Both the position numbers and the translations under genes were made by a program. Below, piece by piece: positions 40,977 to 49,458 of a DNA stretch of 64,000 nucleotides (position 1 is its first letter; each line of letters opens with the position of its first letter). Source of the DNA: Pelagovum sp. HNIBRBA483 (lineage in GTDB: Bacteria; Pseudomonadota; Alphaproteobacteria; Rhodobacterales; Rhodobacteraceae); the NCBI RefSeq assembly GCF_040931995.1, contig NZ_CP162412.1, forward strand, positions 310,001 to 374,000, in the 5' to 3' direction. Below the pieces are notes generated by a model. The model did no database searches. It worked only from the letters and a program-made list of their open reading frames with translations, and was not told the DNA's origin.

Positions 40977-42274
40977 TCTGCGGCGACCCCAACATTCGCT
41001 TCGGAAAGGTCTATGCCGCGAACGACATCCAAAGCGCTTGCAAGCCCGTCTTCGTGGAAGCCATGTTTCATCCAAGCACCACAAAACCATGTGCGATTGG
41101 TCCCGTTGAGCTGTCTTGCAGCATTTTGAGCGGCCAGCGCTTTTTGATCGTAGACCGGATGCCGGAGTGTCACCTCGTCCCAAATTAGCTTTTCATCAAT
41201 TGGGCGGGTGCTGTTCAGTGTCACGAAGAAATCATCCCGCCGCAGCCACGGTTGAAGGGAGTTCATCCAGTAGGTGAGATCGATGCGATCCGAAGGTTTG
41301 TCTTTATCTTCAGTGTAGACCCATGAAGACCAAACCTTTCTTGATTTTGGCATGATCGAAGCATCCGAGTGCAAGACAATAGAGTTCGGTTGGTAACTGA
41401 TTGCACCAAGCACCGATATTTCGTCCGGTGAGGGGTCTGCAAGCAGTGCTAAGGTATCGTCAGAATGTGTGGCGAAAACGACTTCATCAAAACGTTCCCA
41501 TTCGCCGCCCCATGTTTTGATTTCTATACCTAGCACATCCCTTCTGACTGCCTGAACTGCTGTGCCGAGCCGGATGTCAACGCCTCGCTGACCCATCGCA
41601 TTTTCGAGCCGAGATACATACTCGCGAGAGCCGCCGTTCACCGTGTACCATTGGTGCTGGCCAGAGTGATGGAGCAATGCATGATTCTCAAAAAACTGAA
41701 TCATTGCTCTCGCCGGAAAATCCATAATCTTCTCAACGGGTGTCGACCAAATAGCGCCCGACAAGGGAGCGAGATAATAGTCTCTAAACCAAGAACCTAA
41801 GCCCAGTTTCTGGATAAGCGCGCCGACTGTAAGGTTGGGGTCCTGAGATGTTTCCAGCGCGTGCACGTTGAAATGGAAGATGTCCCTGCACATACGCAGG
41901 AACCGCGGGTTCAGCATGTTTCTCTTCTGCGCGAAAAGAGCTCCAAAGCCCGCCAAGCCGTATTCAAGCCGTCCACCGTCAATCGATGCACCGAAAGACA
42001 TGTTCGACTCGACCACTGGAACCTCTAGCTCGTCAAACAATTCTGCCAGATTGGGGTAGTTTGCGTAATTGAAGACGATAAAGCCTGTATCGACAGCGCA
42101 ATCGGCGTTGGGGCCTGCAAGTCGAGTGCGGGCATGGCCTCCCAGACGATCTTCACTTTCGAAAAGAACAACGCGATGGTTTTGAGACAACTTATAGGCT
42201 GCTCCCATTCCAGAAATTCCGGCCCCGACCACGGCAATCGTCTTTTGCGCCAGGGCGCTTTTCTCGAACGGCAT
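40973..42274 (-). CDS. FAD-dependent amine-oxidase-like protein (ECF11 locus)
   Basis: 433 residues from the ATG at 42274 (GGAG about eight bases upstream; a TTG one codon earlier is also in frame). FAD motif VVGAGISGMGAAYKLS (residues about 14-29) followed by the second motif FESEDRLGGHARTR; C-terminal HPVYDQKALAAQNAARQLNG and NRTWFCGAWMKHGFHEDGLASAL are the ends of the FAD-binding fold. Homologues in the singlet-oxygen regulon have been tied to fatty acid desaturation/furan fatty acid formation; exact enzyme identity was not settled here. First gene of a minus-strand operon divergent from rpoE. Confidence 0.88.
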   Translation of the reverse strand: MPFEKSALAQKTIAVVGAGISGMGAAYKLSQNHRVVLFESEDRLGGHARTRLAGPNADCAVDTGFIVFNYANYPNLAELFDELEVPVVESNMSFGASIDGGRLEYGLAGFGALFAQKRNMLNPRFLRMCRDIFHFNVHALETSQDPNLTVGALIQKLGLGSWFRDYYLAPLSGAIWSTPVEKIMDFPARAMIQFFENHALLHHSGQHQWYTVNGGSREYVSRLENAMGQRGVDIRLGTAVQAVRRDVLGIEIKTWGGEWERFDEVVFATHSDDTLALLADPSPDEISVLGAISYQPNSIVLHSDASIMPKSRKVWSSWVYTEDKDKPSDRIDLTYWMNSLQPWLRRDDFFVTLNSTRPIDEKLIWDEVTLRHPVYDQKALAAQNAARQLNGTNRTWFCGAWMKHGFHEDGLASALDVVRGIDLSEANVGVAAE

Positions 42275-42361
42275 CAAATTGTCTCCAGTGAATTTGTCTT
42301 TGTCGCAGAGAATACGGCGGGGGTCTATAAACGGATTATAAATAAGAGACTTATATCGTTT

Positions 42362-42390
42362 TGATCCAATTTCGTGCTGTCGCCGTAACA
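42362..42390 (+). promoter_or_regulatory. Candidate ECF11 sigma-E promoter for rpoE-chrR
   Basis: TGATCC (42362-42367), exactly 18 bases, then TAACA (42386-42390). Rhodobacter sigma-E promoters use TGATCC at -35 and TAAGA-like -10 with about this spacing, so the match is good with one change at -10. It would give autoregulation of the rpoE-chrR operon, whose GTG start lies at 42499. Confidence 0.55.
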
Positions 42391-42498
42391 GATACGACCG
42401 CGTGACGTGATCCTATCTCGGAAAATAGATGCAGCCGCTGATCGGCCTGTTTATAAGCAGGGAGCAGAGACTTCATCTGGCCGATTGGAACGAGTGGC

Positions 42499-43050
42499 GT
42501 GAGCGAGAATATCAAACCGAGTGCAAAGACTTGGGTCGAGGAAATGCAACGCATTCAAGAGGCGGCAGATAGCCGTGCGTTCGCGGACCTTTACCAGTTT
42601 TTTGCACCACGGGTGAAAGCATTCATCATCAAGACGGGTTCAACGCCCGACGTAGCAGAGGAAGTGACACAGGAAGTTCTGGCAACAGTTTGGCGAAAGG
42701 CCAAGCTGTTTGATCCGACTAAAGCGAGTGTATCGACTTGGATTTTTACCATCGCACGAAACCGTCGGATTGACATCGTTCGAAAGGTGCGACGGCCTGA
42801 ACCTGAAGATCTTGTATGGGGGCCTGAGGCGGAGCCGGATCAAGCAGATGCGATGGCTTTGCAACAGGAAACTGAGCAACTGAGCGAGGCACTTGCAAAT
42901 TTGCCTGAAAAACAGCGAATATTAATTGAGAAAGCCTATTTCAGCGAGCTGAGCCACAGAGAAATTGCGGAACAAACCGGTTTACCACTGGGCACGATCA
43001 AATCGCGAATTAGGTTAGCGCTTGAAAGGCTGCGCTACAGCATAAAGTGA
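42499..43050 (+). CDS. rpoE: ECF sigma factor RpoE (ECF11 type)
   Basis: 183 residues with GTG start at 42499; GGAACGAG lies upstream. Region 2 covers FADLYQFFAPRVKAFIIKTG and STWIFTIARNRRID (about 27-93), and region 4 the helix-turn-helix LSHREIAEQTGLPLGTIKSRIRLALERLR (about 149-177). It is followed seven bases after its stop by its ChrR anti-sigma factor, and is divergent from the FAD oxidase operon. By synteny and sequence this is the singlet-oxygen-responsive sigma factor of Rhodobacter, active when ChrR is released. It probably transcribes its own operon and the divergent genes. Confidence 0.95.
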   Translation: MSENIKPSAKTWVEEMQRIQEAADSRAFADLYQFFAPRVKAFIIKTGSTPDVAEEVTQEVLATVWRKAKLFDPTKASVSTWIFTIARNRRIDIVRKVRRPEPEDLVWGPEAEPDQADAMALQQETEQLSEALANLPEKQRILIEKAYFSELSHREIAEQTGLPLGTIKSRIRLALERLRYSIK

Positions 43051-43057
43051 AGCAGAA

Positions 43058-43711
43058 ATGACCGAAATAAAACATCACCTTACCGACGCCCTCTTGATGG
43101 CTTACTCTGCAGGTTCAATGCCTGAAGCTTTCAGCTTGGTCGTGGCAACCCACATTTCGATGTGTGATGACTGCCGTGCGCGAATGGGTAGTTTTGATGC
43201 TGTTGGTGGGGAGCTGCTTATGGAAGCGGGCGCTGCCGAAATGACGGCAGGCTCACTGGATGCTGTGATGAGAATGATCGCGGGAGAAGAACCTGAGCCG
43301 TTGCTTGAGAAATCGCATGATAATGTAGAGTATCTTTTCCCCGAGCCGCTGCGCAATTACGTTGACTGCTCTCCGGATGACATCAAATGGAAGAAAGTCG
43401 GCGGAGGCGTATCGCAGTTGGTGCTTCCGACAAAAGGGGAAGGAACAGTGCGATTGCTAAACATCCCAGGTGGTGTAGCTGTGCCGGATCATGGGCATAG
43501 AGGAACGGAACTAACTTTGGTGCTTCAAGGTGCGTTTAGCGACGAAGTGGATCGATTTGGGGTTGGTGACATTGAGGTGGCTAACGAGGATTTCGACCAC
43601 CAGCCCATAGCGGCACCCGGTGTGGCTTGCATCTGCTTGGCGGCAACTGACGCACCGCTCCGCTTCTCCGGACTGCTTCCGAAAATTGCGCAGAAGTTTG
43701 TAGGTATATAA
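43058..43711 (+). CDS. chrR: Zinc anti-sigma factor ChrR (cupin domain)
   Basis: 217 residues. The N-terminal zinc anti-sigma domain has H6 or H7 and the motif HISMCDDC with H32, C36 and C39, matching the HxxxCxxC site of ChrR. The C-terminal domain (from about residue 100) is a cupin with GHRGTELTLVLQGAFSDEVDRFGVGD, whose histidine and glutamates can hold a second zinc. In R. sphaeroides ChrR holds RpoE inactive and releases it upon singlet oxygen, a process needing the cupin domain and proteolysis. Seven bases after rpoE in the same operon. Confidence 0.95.
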   Translation: MTEIKHHLTDALLMAYSAGSMPEAFSLVVATHISMCDDCRARMGSFDAVGGELLMEAGAAEMTAGSLDAVMRMIAGEEPEPLLEKSHDNVEYLFPEPLRNYVDCSPDDIKWKKVGGGVSQLVLPTKGEGTVRLLNIPGGVAVPDHGHRGTELTLVLQGAFSDEVDRFGVGDIEVANEDFDHQPIAAPGVACICLAATDAPLRFSGLLPKIAQKFVGI

Positions 43712-43720
43712 TTCCTAGTT

Positions 43721-44893
43721 TTACTTTTGGGGTGGGGTGAGCGGAAGTATCGCCTCATCCGTTTCAGGCGCGAGCTCTTCGAAATCGAAATTATCAAGTC
43801 GTCGGGCACGTTTTCCTGCCTTCTCAGCGCTTATTTTGATATCAGAGATATCTTTGGCGGCTTGCCCGAAGTGACGATCTAGATTTTCGACCCGTTGTCC
43901 GAGGCGATCCACGTCCTGATAAAGTAAACCAAGTTCTTTTCTGATAGCACCGGCTTGTTCACGCATACGTGCATCCTTGAGAATCGCACGCATCGTATTC
44001 AGCGTCGCCATGCAGGTGGTAGGAGAGACAATCCAGACTCTCGCAGTGAAGCCCTCACGAACAACTTCGGAGAAGTTTGCGTGAAGTTCCGCGTAAATAG
44101 CCTCGGAGGGAAGGAACATTAGCGCGCCGTCAGCTGTCTCTCCCTCGATAATGTATTTTTCCGAGATCGCTCGAATATGTGCTCTGATCGCTGCTTTGAG
44201 TTCACGCGCTGCTACAGAAAGCTCTTGCTCCGTTTTAGCGTTGCGAAGTCGCTCATAAGGTTCGAGCGGAAATTTACTGTCGATGACAATAGAGCCAGGT
44301 GGATTGGGCAACTGGATCAGGCAGTCCGCTCGCTTGCCGTTTGATAGTGTGTGCTGAAGATTATAGCTGTCAGCTGGTAGAGCTTTGGAGACAATATCGT
44401 TCAGCTGAATTTCGCCAAATGCTCCGCGTGTTTGTTTGTTTGACAGGATATCCTGCAACGACAAAACGTCGCCTGAGAGTTTTGTGATGTTTTCTTGTGC
44501 TTTGTCGATTGTCTTGAGACGTTGCTGGAGTTCGCCAAGTGATTGGGCAGTGTTTCTGGCAGAACTGGAAAGATTTTGGTTCATCGCTTCGGTGACGCTG
44601 CTGAGCCTTTGTTCCATCAATTGAAGTGTCTTGCTTTGCTGTTGAGCCTGCGCCTCGGCAACCGAGTTCAGCCCACCAAATAGCTGCTGCTGCCCGTCTG
44701 AAAGGCTTTGAACGCGCTGCCCTAGCCCACTCATCTGTGATGCCATCTGCATCACCGCTTCGCTAGACTTTCTAACCCGCTGACCTGTGCGCAAGAGCAG
44801 AATGACGAGTACTACAGGCAGAACGAACAGCAGCAAGATGCCTACATCTTGGGCATTGCTGAGATCGAGAGAGGTTTCGCCAATTGAAATCAT
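43721..44893 (-). CDS. rmuC: DNA recombination protein RmuC
   Basis: 390 residues. One N-terminal membrane segment (about residues 13-32), a long coiled coil rich in Gln/Glu (about 40-130), then the nuclease-like RmuC domain: GAFGEIQLNDIVSKALP, GSIVIDSKFPLEPYERL with candidate catalytic Asp/Lys, and FLPSEAIYAELHANF. It limits inversions at short inverted repeats in E. coli and is also needed against some phages. The start at 44893 overlaps the mutL stop by ATGA, so it is co-translated with mutL, which joins two repair genes. Confidence 0.94.
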   Translation of the reverse strand: MISIGETSLDLSNAQDVGILLLFVLPVVLVILLLRTGQRVRKSSEAVMQMASQMSGLGQRVQSLSDGQQQLFGGLNSVAEAQAQQQSKTLQLMEQRLSSVTEAMNQNLSSSARNTAQSLGELQQRLKTIDKAQENITKLSGDVLSLQDILSNKQTRGAFGEIQLNDIVSKALPADSYNLQHTLSNGKRADCLIQLPNPPGSIVIDSKFPLEPYERLRNAKTEQELSVAARELKAAIRAHIRAISEKYIIEGETADGALMFLPSEAIYAELHANFSEVVREGFTARVWIVSPTTCMATLNTMRAILKDARMREQAGAIRKELGLLYQDVDRLGQRVENLDRHFGQAAKDISDIKISAEKAGKRARRLDNFDFEELAPETDEAILPLTPPQK

Positions 44894-46749
44894 GTGCGCC
44901 CAAATAGCCGCTCGATGTCAGAGAGCTTCAGCTCGACATATGTGGGCCGGCCGTGATTGCACTGACCTGAAAAGGGCGTCGACTCCATTTCACGAAGCAA
45001 AGAATTCATTTCTTCTGCGCGCATCTGGCGCCCTGATCTGATTGAGCCGTGACAGGCCACACGGCTTAGAATTGCTTCAATTTTTGTTTGAATGGTACTG
45101 CTATTATCCAGGTCGATTAGTTCATCCAAGATATCTTCAACCAGCTTCTTCGCGTTAATTTCCCCCAAGATTGCAGGTGTTTCCCTCACAGCAATTGCAC
45201 TTCCTCCGAAGGGTTCGATGACGAGGCCCAACTGCGAAAATTCATCGCTGAACGCGAGAAGTTTTGCGGATTCCTGCTCCGTCATTTCAATAATTTCAGG
45301 GATCAACAAAGACTGAGATGGAACGCCGTTTTCCGACATCTGTTTCTTGAGCCTTTCATAAACAAGGCGTTCATGTGCAGCATGTTGGTCAACGATGATG
45401 AAGCCGGTTTCGGTTTGGGAAATGATGTAGTTCTCGTGGATTTGTGCGCGTGCGGCTCCGAGCGGAAGGCTGGTTGAGGCATGTGTAGAATTATCTGAAA
45501 AATTTTCTACGCGCGCCGATGGAGTGGCCATTTCGGCAAACCCCGCATCATCGCTGACGCGCTGTTCGGGGAAATTGTAGGGACGAGAGAAACTACTTTT
45601 CCTCTCCATTTGATAGATCCGAGCGCCTTGGGTGCTTTCTGTCTGAAACGAGCCAAGAGTAGCAGCTGCTACTGTTGACGATGAGCGATGTCCGGCCTCC
45701 AAAAGTGCATGCCTTAGGCCTGAAACGATGAGGCCGCGCACCATTCCTGGGTCGCGAAATCGAACTTCGGATTTCGCGGGATGTACATTGACGTCGACCA
45801 ATGAGGGTGCGCAGTCGATGAAGAGTGCAGCCGCAGGATGACGATCACGGCTCATGAAATCCTTATAGGCTCCCCTTAGAGCACCAAGCAGCAATTTATC
45901 CCGAACAGGGCGTCCATTGACGAAGAAAAACTGAGCTACTGCCGCGCCCCTCGAATATGTTGGAAGCGCCGCGTAACCAGACAGGTGGAACCCCTCTCTT
46001 TGCGCGTCTACTTTCAGGCTATTTTCTGCAAAGTCTTTGCCTATGATCTGTGCAAGGCGATGCTGGAGGGCATCGAAGAGATCACCGTTTTCGGCATCGG
46101 CGCGGAATACAACCTTATCGTTTCCGTTAGAGCAGTCGCGCAGGGTAAAGGTAACATAGGGTTGAGCCATTGCTAACCGCTTCAGCGTGTCAGAAATGGC
46201 TTGGCTCTCCGCGCGATCTGACCTCAAGAATTTCAAACGCGCAGGTGTCGCAAAGAAAAGGTCCCTCAGCTCTATCACAGTTCCTTTTGAAAGAGCGGCT
46301 GGCCGAACGGGCGCGACCTGACCCCCGACAACTGAAATACTCGCGGCAGTCTCATCTGAAGTTCGGCTCGTAATTTCCAGTCTTCCAACCGCCCCCAGAG
46401 AAGGCAGTGCTTCGCCACGGAACCCAAATGATGCGATGTTGATGAGATCAGAACCGTCGATCTTTGACGTGGCATGCCGTGATAGAGCCAATGGCAACTC
46501 GTTGGCAGCAATTCCATGACCATCGTCGACGACGCGGATGAGAGTTTTGCCACCATCGGCTATCGAAACTTCGATACGCGTCGCTCCAGCGTCTAGAGAA
46601 TTTTCTACGAGTTCTTTGACCGCAGAGGCGGGGCGTTCCACCACTTCACCGGCAGCAATCCTGTTGATTGCTGCGTCATCAAGCTGTCGAATGGACGGTC
46701 TCGTGGCAGTTGGTTGAACCCCCGAGATGTTGCGGTTTTGTTGCTCCAT
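44890..46749 (-). CDS. mutL: DNA mismatch repair protein MutL
   Basis: 619 residues from the ATG at 46749 (a GGGG stretch just upstream); the longer reading from 46791 is possible but lacks a ribosome-binding site. GHKL ATPase motifs: IAAGEVVERPASAVKELVENSLDAGAT (about 32-58), DDGHGI and FGFRGEALPSL. The C-terminal endonuclease domain has DQHAAHERLVYER with the metal-binding DQHA(x)2E(x)4E pattern, ACHGSI and CNHGRPTY, so this is the nicking type of MutL, as expected where MutH is absent. Coupled to rmuC. Confidence 0.96.
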   Translation of the reverse strand: MEQQNRNISGVQPTATRPSIRQLDDAAINRIAAGEVVERPASAVKELVENSLDAGATRIEVSIADGGKTLIRVVDDGHGIAANELPLALSRHATSKIDGSDLINIASFGFRGEALPSLGAVGRLEITSRTSDETAASISVVGGQVAPVRPAALSKGTVIELRDLFFATPARLKFLRSDRAESQAISDTLKRLAMAQPYVTFTLRDCSNGNDKVVFRADAENGDLFDALQHRLAQIIGKDFAENSLKVDAQREGFHLSGYAALPTYSRGAAVAQFFFVNGRPVRDKLLLGALRGAYKDFMSRDRHPAAALFIDCAPSLVDVNVHPAKSEVRFRDPGMVRGLIVSGLRHALLEAGHRSSSTVAAATLGSFQTESTQGARIYQMERKSSFSRPYNFPEQRVSDDAGFAEMATPSARVENFSDNSTHASTSLPLGAARAQIHENYIISQTETGFIIVDQHAAHERLVYERLKKQMSENGVPSQSLLIPEIIEMTEQESAKLLAFSDEFSQLGLVIEPFGGSAIAVRETPAILGEINAKKLVEDILDELIDLDNSSTIQTKIEAILSRVACHGSIRSGRQMRAEEMNSLLREMESTPFSGQCNHGRPTYVELKLSDIERLFGRT

Positions 46750-46851
46750 ACCCCAACTTATAGCATGGTAGGTTGCGATTCTGCGAGGCATTATTCGGCA
46801 AGATCTCTGTCCTGCGCCCTCACTAACAGAGAGCTACCTCGCGCGCCTTGT

Positions 46852-47268
46852 TTATCCGGATGGCGGGGGCGGCACGCTTATTCCAGCATTTTGAAGACGG
46901 AGCCATTCGGCGTAGGAGTCGAGCGTTTTGCCGCGCCCGCTCGAAGTCAAAAGGGATAGCGCACCATCGGCGCCAGTCGCTGAAATTGACGAAAGCAAAG
47001 CGGAATCAGAAACTGATCCGGAGGAGGTTTGCACCAGATTTGCCCTGCCGCCTAAAGCTGAAACTGCGGCTCCTTGCGGATTTGGGTCCGTCAGGTTTGC
47101 TGCACCTGGCGTAGGCTCGGGAAGGGAGGAAAAGTCCGAAGGCATTTCGAGCGCGCGCGCGGGCAACACGCTGAACTCGTCAGGGCCAGAGCTTGTATTT
47201 TCTCTTGCACCGCATGCTGAGAGCGCCAAAAGCCCTATCAAAGGCAGTATGGTTGAAGCTCGTATCAT
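46852..47268 (-). CDS. DUF3035 lipoprotein
   Basis: 138 residues with a lipoprotein signal (hydrophobic stretch, lipobox LSAC with cysteine 19). The rest is polar, with DEFSVLPARALEMPSDFSSLPEP-type DEF/P-rich N-terminal part typical of DUF3035 proteins of Rhodobacterales. Function unknown. It stands 86 bases after lspA, whose product cleaves lipoprotein signal peptides; whether that link is meaningful is unclear. GC-rich, complete. Confidence 0.85.
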   Translation of the reverse strand: MIRASTILPLIGLLALSACGARENTSSGPDEFSVLPARALEMPSDFSSLPEPTPGAANLTDPNPQGAAVSALGGRANLVQTSSGSVSDSALLSSISATGADGALSLLTSSGRGKTLDSYAEWLRLQNAGISVPPPPSG

Positions 47269-47353
47269 GTTTACCCCTCGGTCAGTTTCATCTCTTTCTA
47301 CTGGTTTGATCCGGATGCGTCACTCGATTTTGCCTATGATAAAACGCTCCAGG

Positions 47354-47839
47354 TTAGGACCGTCTTGACTTTTCTTTGGGGTGCTCATTGTCGGAATGGA
47401 AAAGGACAAGACCAATTGCGCCTCCGAAGACGGCTATATCTGCCACATTGAAAGCGTAGGGATTGTTAATACCGCAGCACGAGAAGTTGAGGAAGTCTGC
47501 AACGGCCCCGTAGATGAGACGGTCTATGACATTTCCGATAGCGCCACCCACCAATAGACCAGCAGAAAAGAATACCCACTTCGACCCGCCATCCCGCCCT
47601 ACCCAGAACAGCACGGCGGCGGTGATAACCAATGCTAGGGTCACCAGCACCCACCTCATATCGAAGCTAGAGAACAAGCCAAAGTTTACCCCCGTGTTCC
47701 ATGCCATGCGCAGCTGAAAGAACGGTGGGAAAACATCAATGGCGCCAATATCCTTTAGATTAAGAAATTGCACGACAATGAGTTTACTTATCTGGTCGGC
47801 GAGGAAGACTGACAGGCTTGTCCAGAGCGTAATGCGCAT
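47354..47839 (-). CDS. lspA: Lipoprotein signal peptidase (signal peptidase II)
   Basis: 161 residues from the ATG at 47839, preceded by GAGGAAGAG, 16 bases after the purH stop. An inner-membrane aspartyl protease that removes the signal peptide of diacylglyceryl-modified prolipoproteins. Four hydrophobic segments; conserved WNTGVNFGLF (about 56-65), GNVIDRLIYGAVADF with the first catalytic aspartate (about 110-124) and FNVADIAVFGG with the second (about 134-144). Normal length. Confidence 0.96.
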   Translation of the reverse strand: MRITLWTSLSVFLADQISKLIVVQFLNLKDIGAIDVFPPFFQLRMAWNTGVNFGLFSSFDMRWVLVTLALVITAAVLFWVGRDGGSKWVFFSAGLLVGGAIGNVIDRLIYGAVADFLNFSCCGINNPYAFNVADIAVFGGAIGLVLFHSDNEHPKEKSRRS

Positions 47840-47855
47840 CACTCTTCCTCTCCAA

Positions 47856-49445
47856 TTAGTGCCGGAAATGGCGCATGCCGGTAAACACCATTGCAATACC
47901 AGCTTCGTCAGCCGCGCTAATGACGTCATCGTCACGCATGGAGCCACCGGGCTGGATTACGGCGGTCGCTCCTGCGTTTGCTGCTGTTAATAGACCATCA
48001 GGGAACGGGAAGAAGGCGTCGGAAGCAACGACCGACCCTTTTGTCAGCGGTGAAGGAAGTCCAAGAACCTCAGCCATATCCATTGCTTTCTGTGCTGCGA
48101 TACGGGTGCTATCAACTCGGCTCATTTGACCTGCGCCTACACCCACTGTCACCGCATCCTTCACATAGACGATTGCGTTGGATTTCACATGCTTGGCAAC
48201 TTTCCATGCAAATAACATATCCGAAAGCTCCTGATCGGATGGAGCTTTTTTCGAAACGACCTTCAGATCGTCGAGTGACAAAGCGCCGTTGTCTTTATCC
48301 TGTAGAAGCATTCCGCCGGCGACTTGGCGGATGTTCATGGAAGCGGAGCGCGGGTTAGGCAGGGTATTGGTCGTCAATAGCCGAAGGTTCTTCTTGGTTG
48401 CGAAAATCTCGCGGGCCTCTTGCGTTGCACCGGGCGCGATGACGACTTCAGTAAAAATATTGATAATTTCGCGTGCTGTTTCGGCATCTAGGGGTTGGTT
48501 GAAGGCGACAATACCACCAAAGGCAGAAGTCCGGTCGCAGTCGAAGGCAGACTTATAGGCTTGCAGTAGGGAGTCGCCCCGCGCAACGCCACAAGGGTTT
48601 GCGTGTTTGATAATCGCGCAGACTGGTCCTTCGGCGGCCGGAAATTCTGCTACCAATTCAAAAGCTGCATCAGTATCGTTTATGTTGTTGTAAGATAACT
48701 CTTTGCCTTGATGTTGAACAGCTGTCGCAACACCCTCCCGATCTGAATCTGTCGTGTAAAATGAGGCTGACTGATGCGGATTTTCGCCATAACGAAGGCT
48801 CTGCGCGAAGGTCCCTGAAAAGGTTCGTCTGCGTGGAGTCGCATTGCCAATGGCATCAGCCATCCAGTTCGAGACTGCGGCATCGTAGGCGGCCGTTCTC
48901 GCATAGGCATTCTGAGCAAGATATTTACGGAATGAAAGCGACGTTTGGCCTTCATTCTGATCGAGCTCAGCGATGAGTGGTTCGTAGTCTTCAATATCCA
49001 CGACAACGTTTACAAAAGCATGGTTTTTAGCTCCCGCCCGTATCATGGCAGGCCCGCCAATATCTATGTTTTCGATGCATTCGTCGTAGTCAGCTCCTTT
49101 CTTCACCGTTGCTTCAAACGGGTAGAGGTTCACTACAAGGAGATCGATGCCTTTGATGCCGTGATCCTGCATCGCGGCGACATGGGCGGGCTTATCTCTA
49201 AGCGCAAGAAGCCCACCGTGCACCATCGGGTGCAGGGTTTTGACACGGCCGTCCATCATTTCTGGGAAGCCAGTGATCTCCGACACGTCTTTTACGTCCA
49301 GTCCAGCGTCCCGTAATGTTCTTGCGGAGCCGCCTGTTGAAAGGAGTTCTATACCCCGAGAGGCAAGTCGGGTTGCGAGATCGACCAAACCTGTTTTGTC
49401 CGAAACAGACAGAAGGGCGCGGCGCACGGGGTACAAATCAGTCAT
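47856..49445 (-). CDS. purH: Bifunctional AICAR transformylase / IMP cyclohydrolase
   Basis: 529 residues from the ATG at 49445 (AGAGGA upstream). Residues 1 to about 145 are the methylglyoxal-synthase-like IMP cyclohydrolase ([33 protein letters not shown]), the rest is AICAR transformylase, with the catalytic lysine/histidine region [13 protein letters not shown] (about 258-270) and DAFFPFPDG near the end. Catalyses the last two steps of IMP synthesis using 10-formyl-THF. It overlaps nothing but has lspA after 16 bases and the heparinase-like gene ends within its start region (14 bases before). Confidence 0.97.
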   Translation of the reverse strand: MTDLYPVRRALLSVSDKTGLVDLATRLASRGIELLSTGGSARTLRDAGLDVKDVSEITGFPEMMDGRVKTLHPMVHGGLLALRDKPAHVAAMQDHGIKGIDLLVVNLYPFEATVKKGADYDECIENIDIGGPAMIRAGAKNHAFVNVVVDIEDYEPLIAELDQNEGQTSLSFRKYLAQNAYARTAAYDAAVSNWMADAIGNATPRRRTFSGTFAQSLRYGENPHQSASFYTTDSDREGVATAVQHQGKELSYNNINDTDAAFELVAEFPAAEGPVCAIIKHANPCGVARGDSLLQAYKSAFDCDRTSAFGGIVAFNQPLDAETAREIINIFTEVVIAPGATQEAREIFATKKNLRLLTTNTLPNPRSASMNIRQVAGGMLLQDKDNGALSLDDLKVVSKKAPSDQELSDMLFAWKVAKHVKSNAIVYVKDAVTVGVGAGQMSRVDSTRIAAQKAMDMAEVLGLPSPLTKGSVVASDAFFPFPDGLLTAANAGATAVIQPGGSMRDDDVISAADEAGIAMVFTGMRHFRH

Positions 49446-49458
49446 GGAATCCTCTGGG

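Noticed and set aside
44299-44624. Open frames opposite rmuC, mutL, purH and other genes
   Set aside because: They are reverse-frame shadows of well-conserved genes, without ribosome-binding sites or family features.
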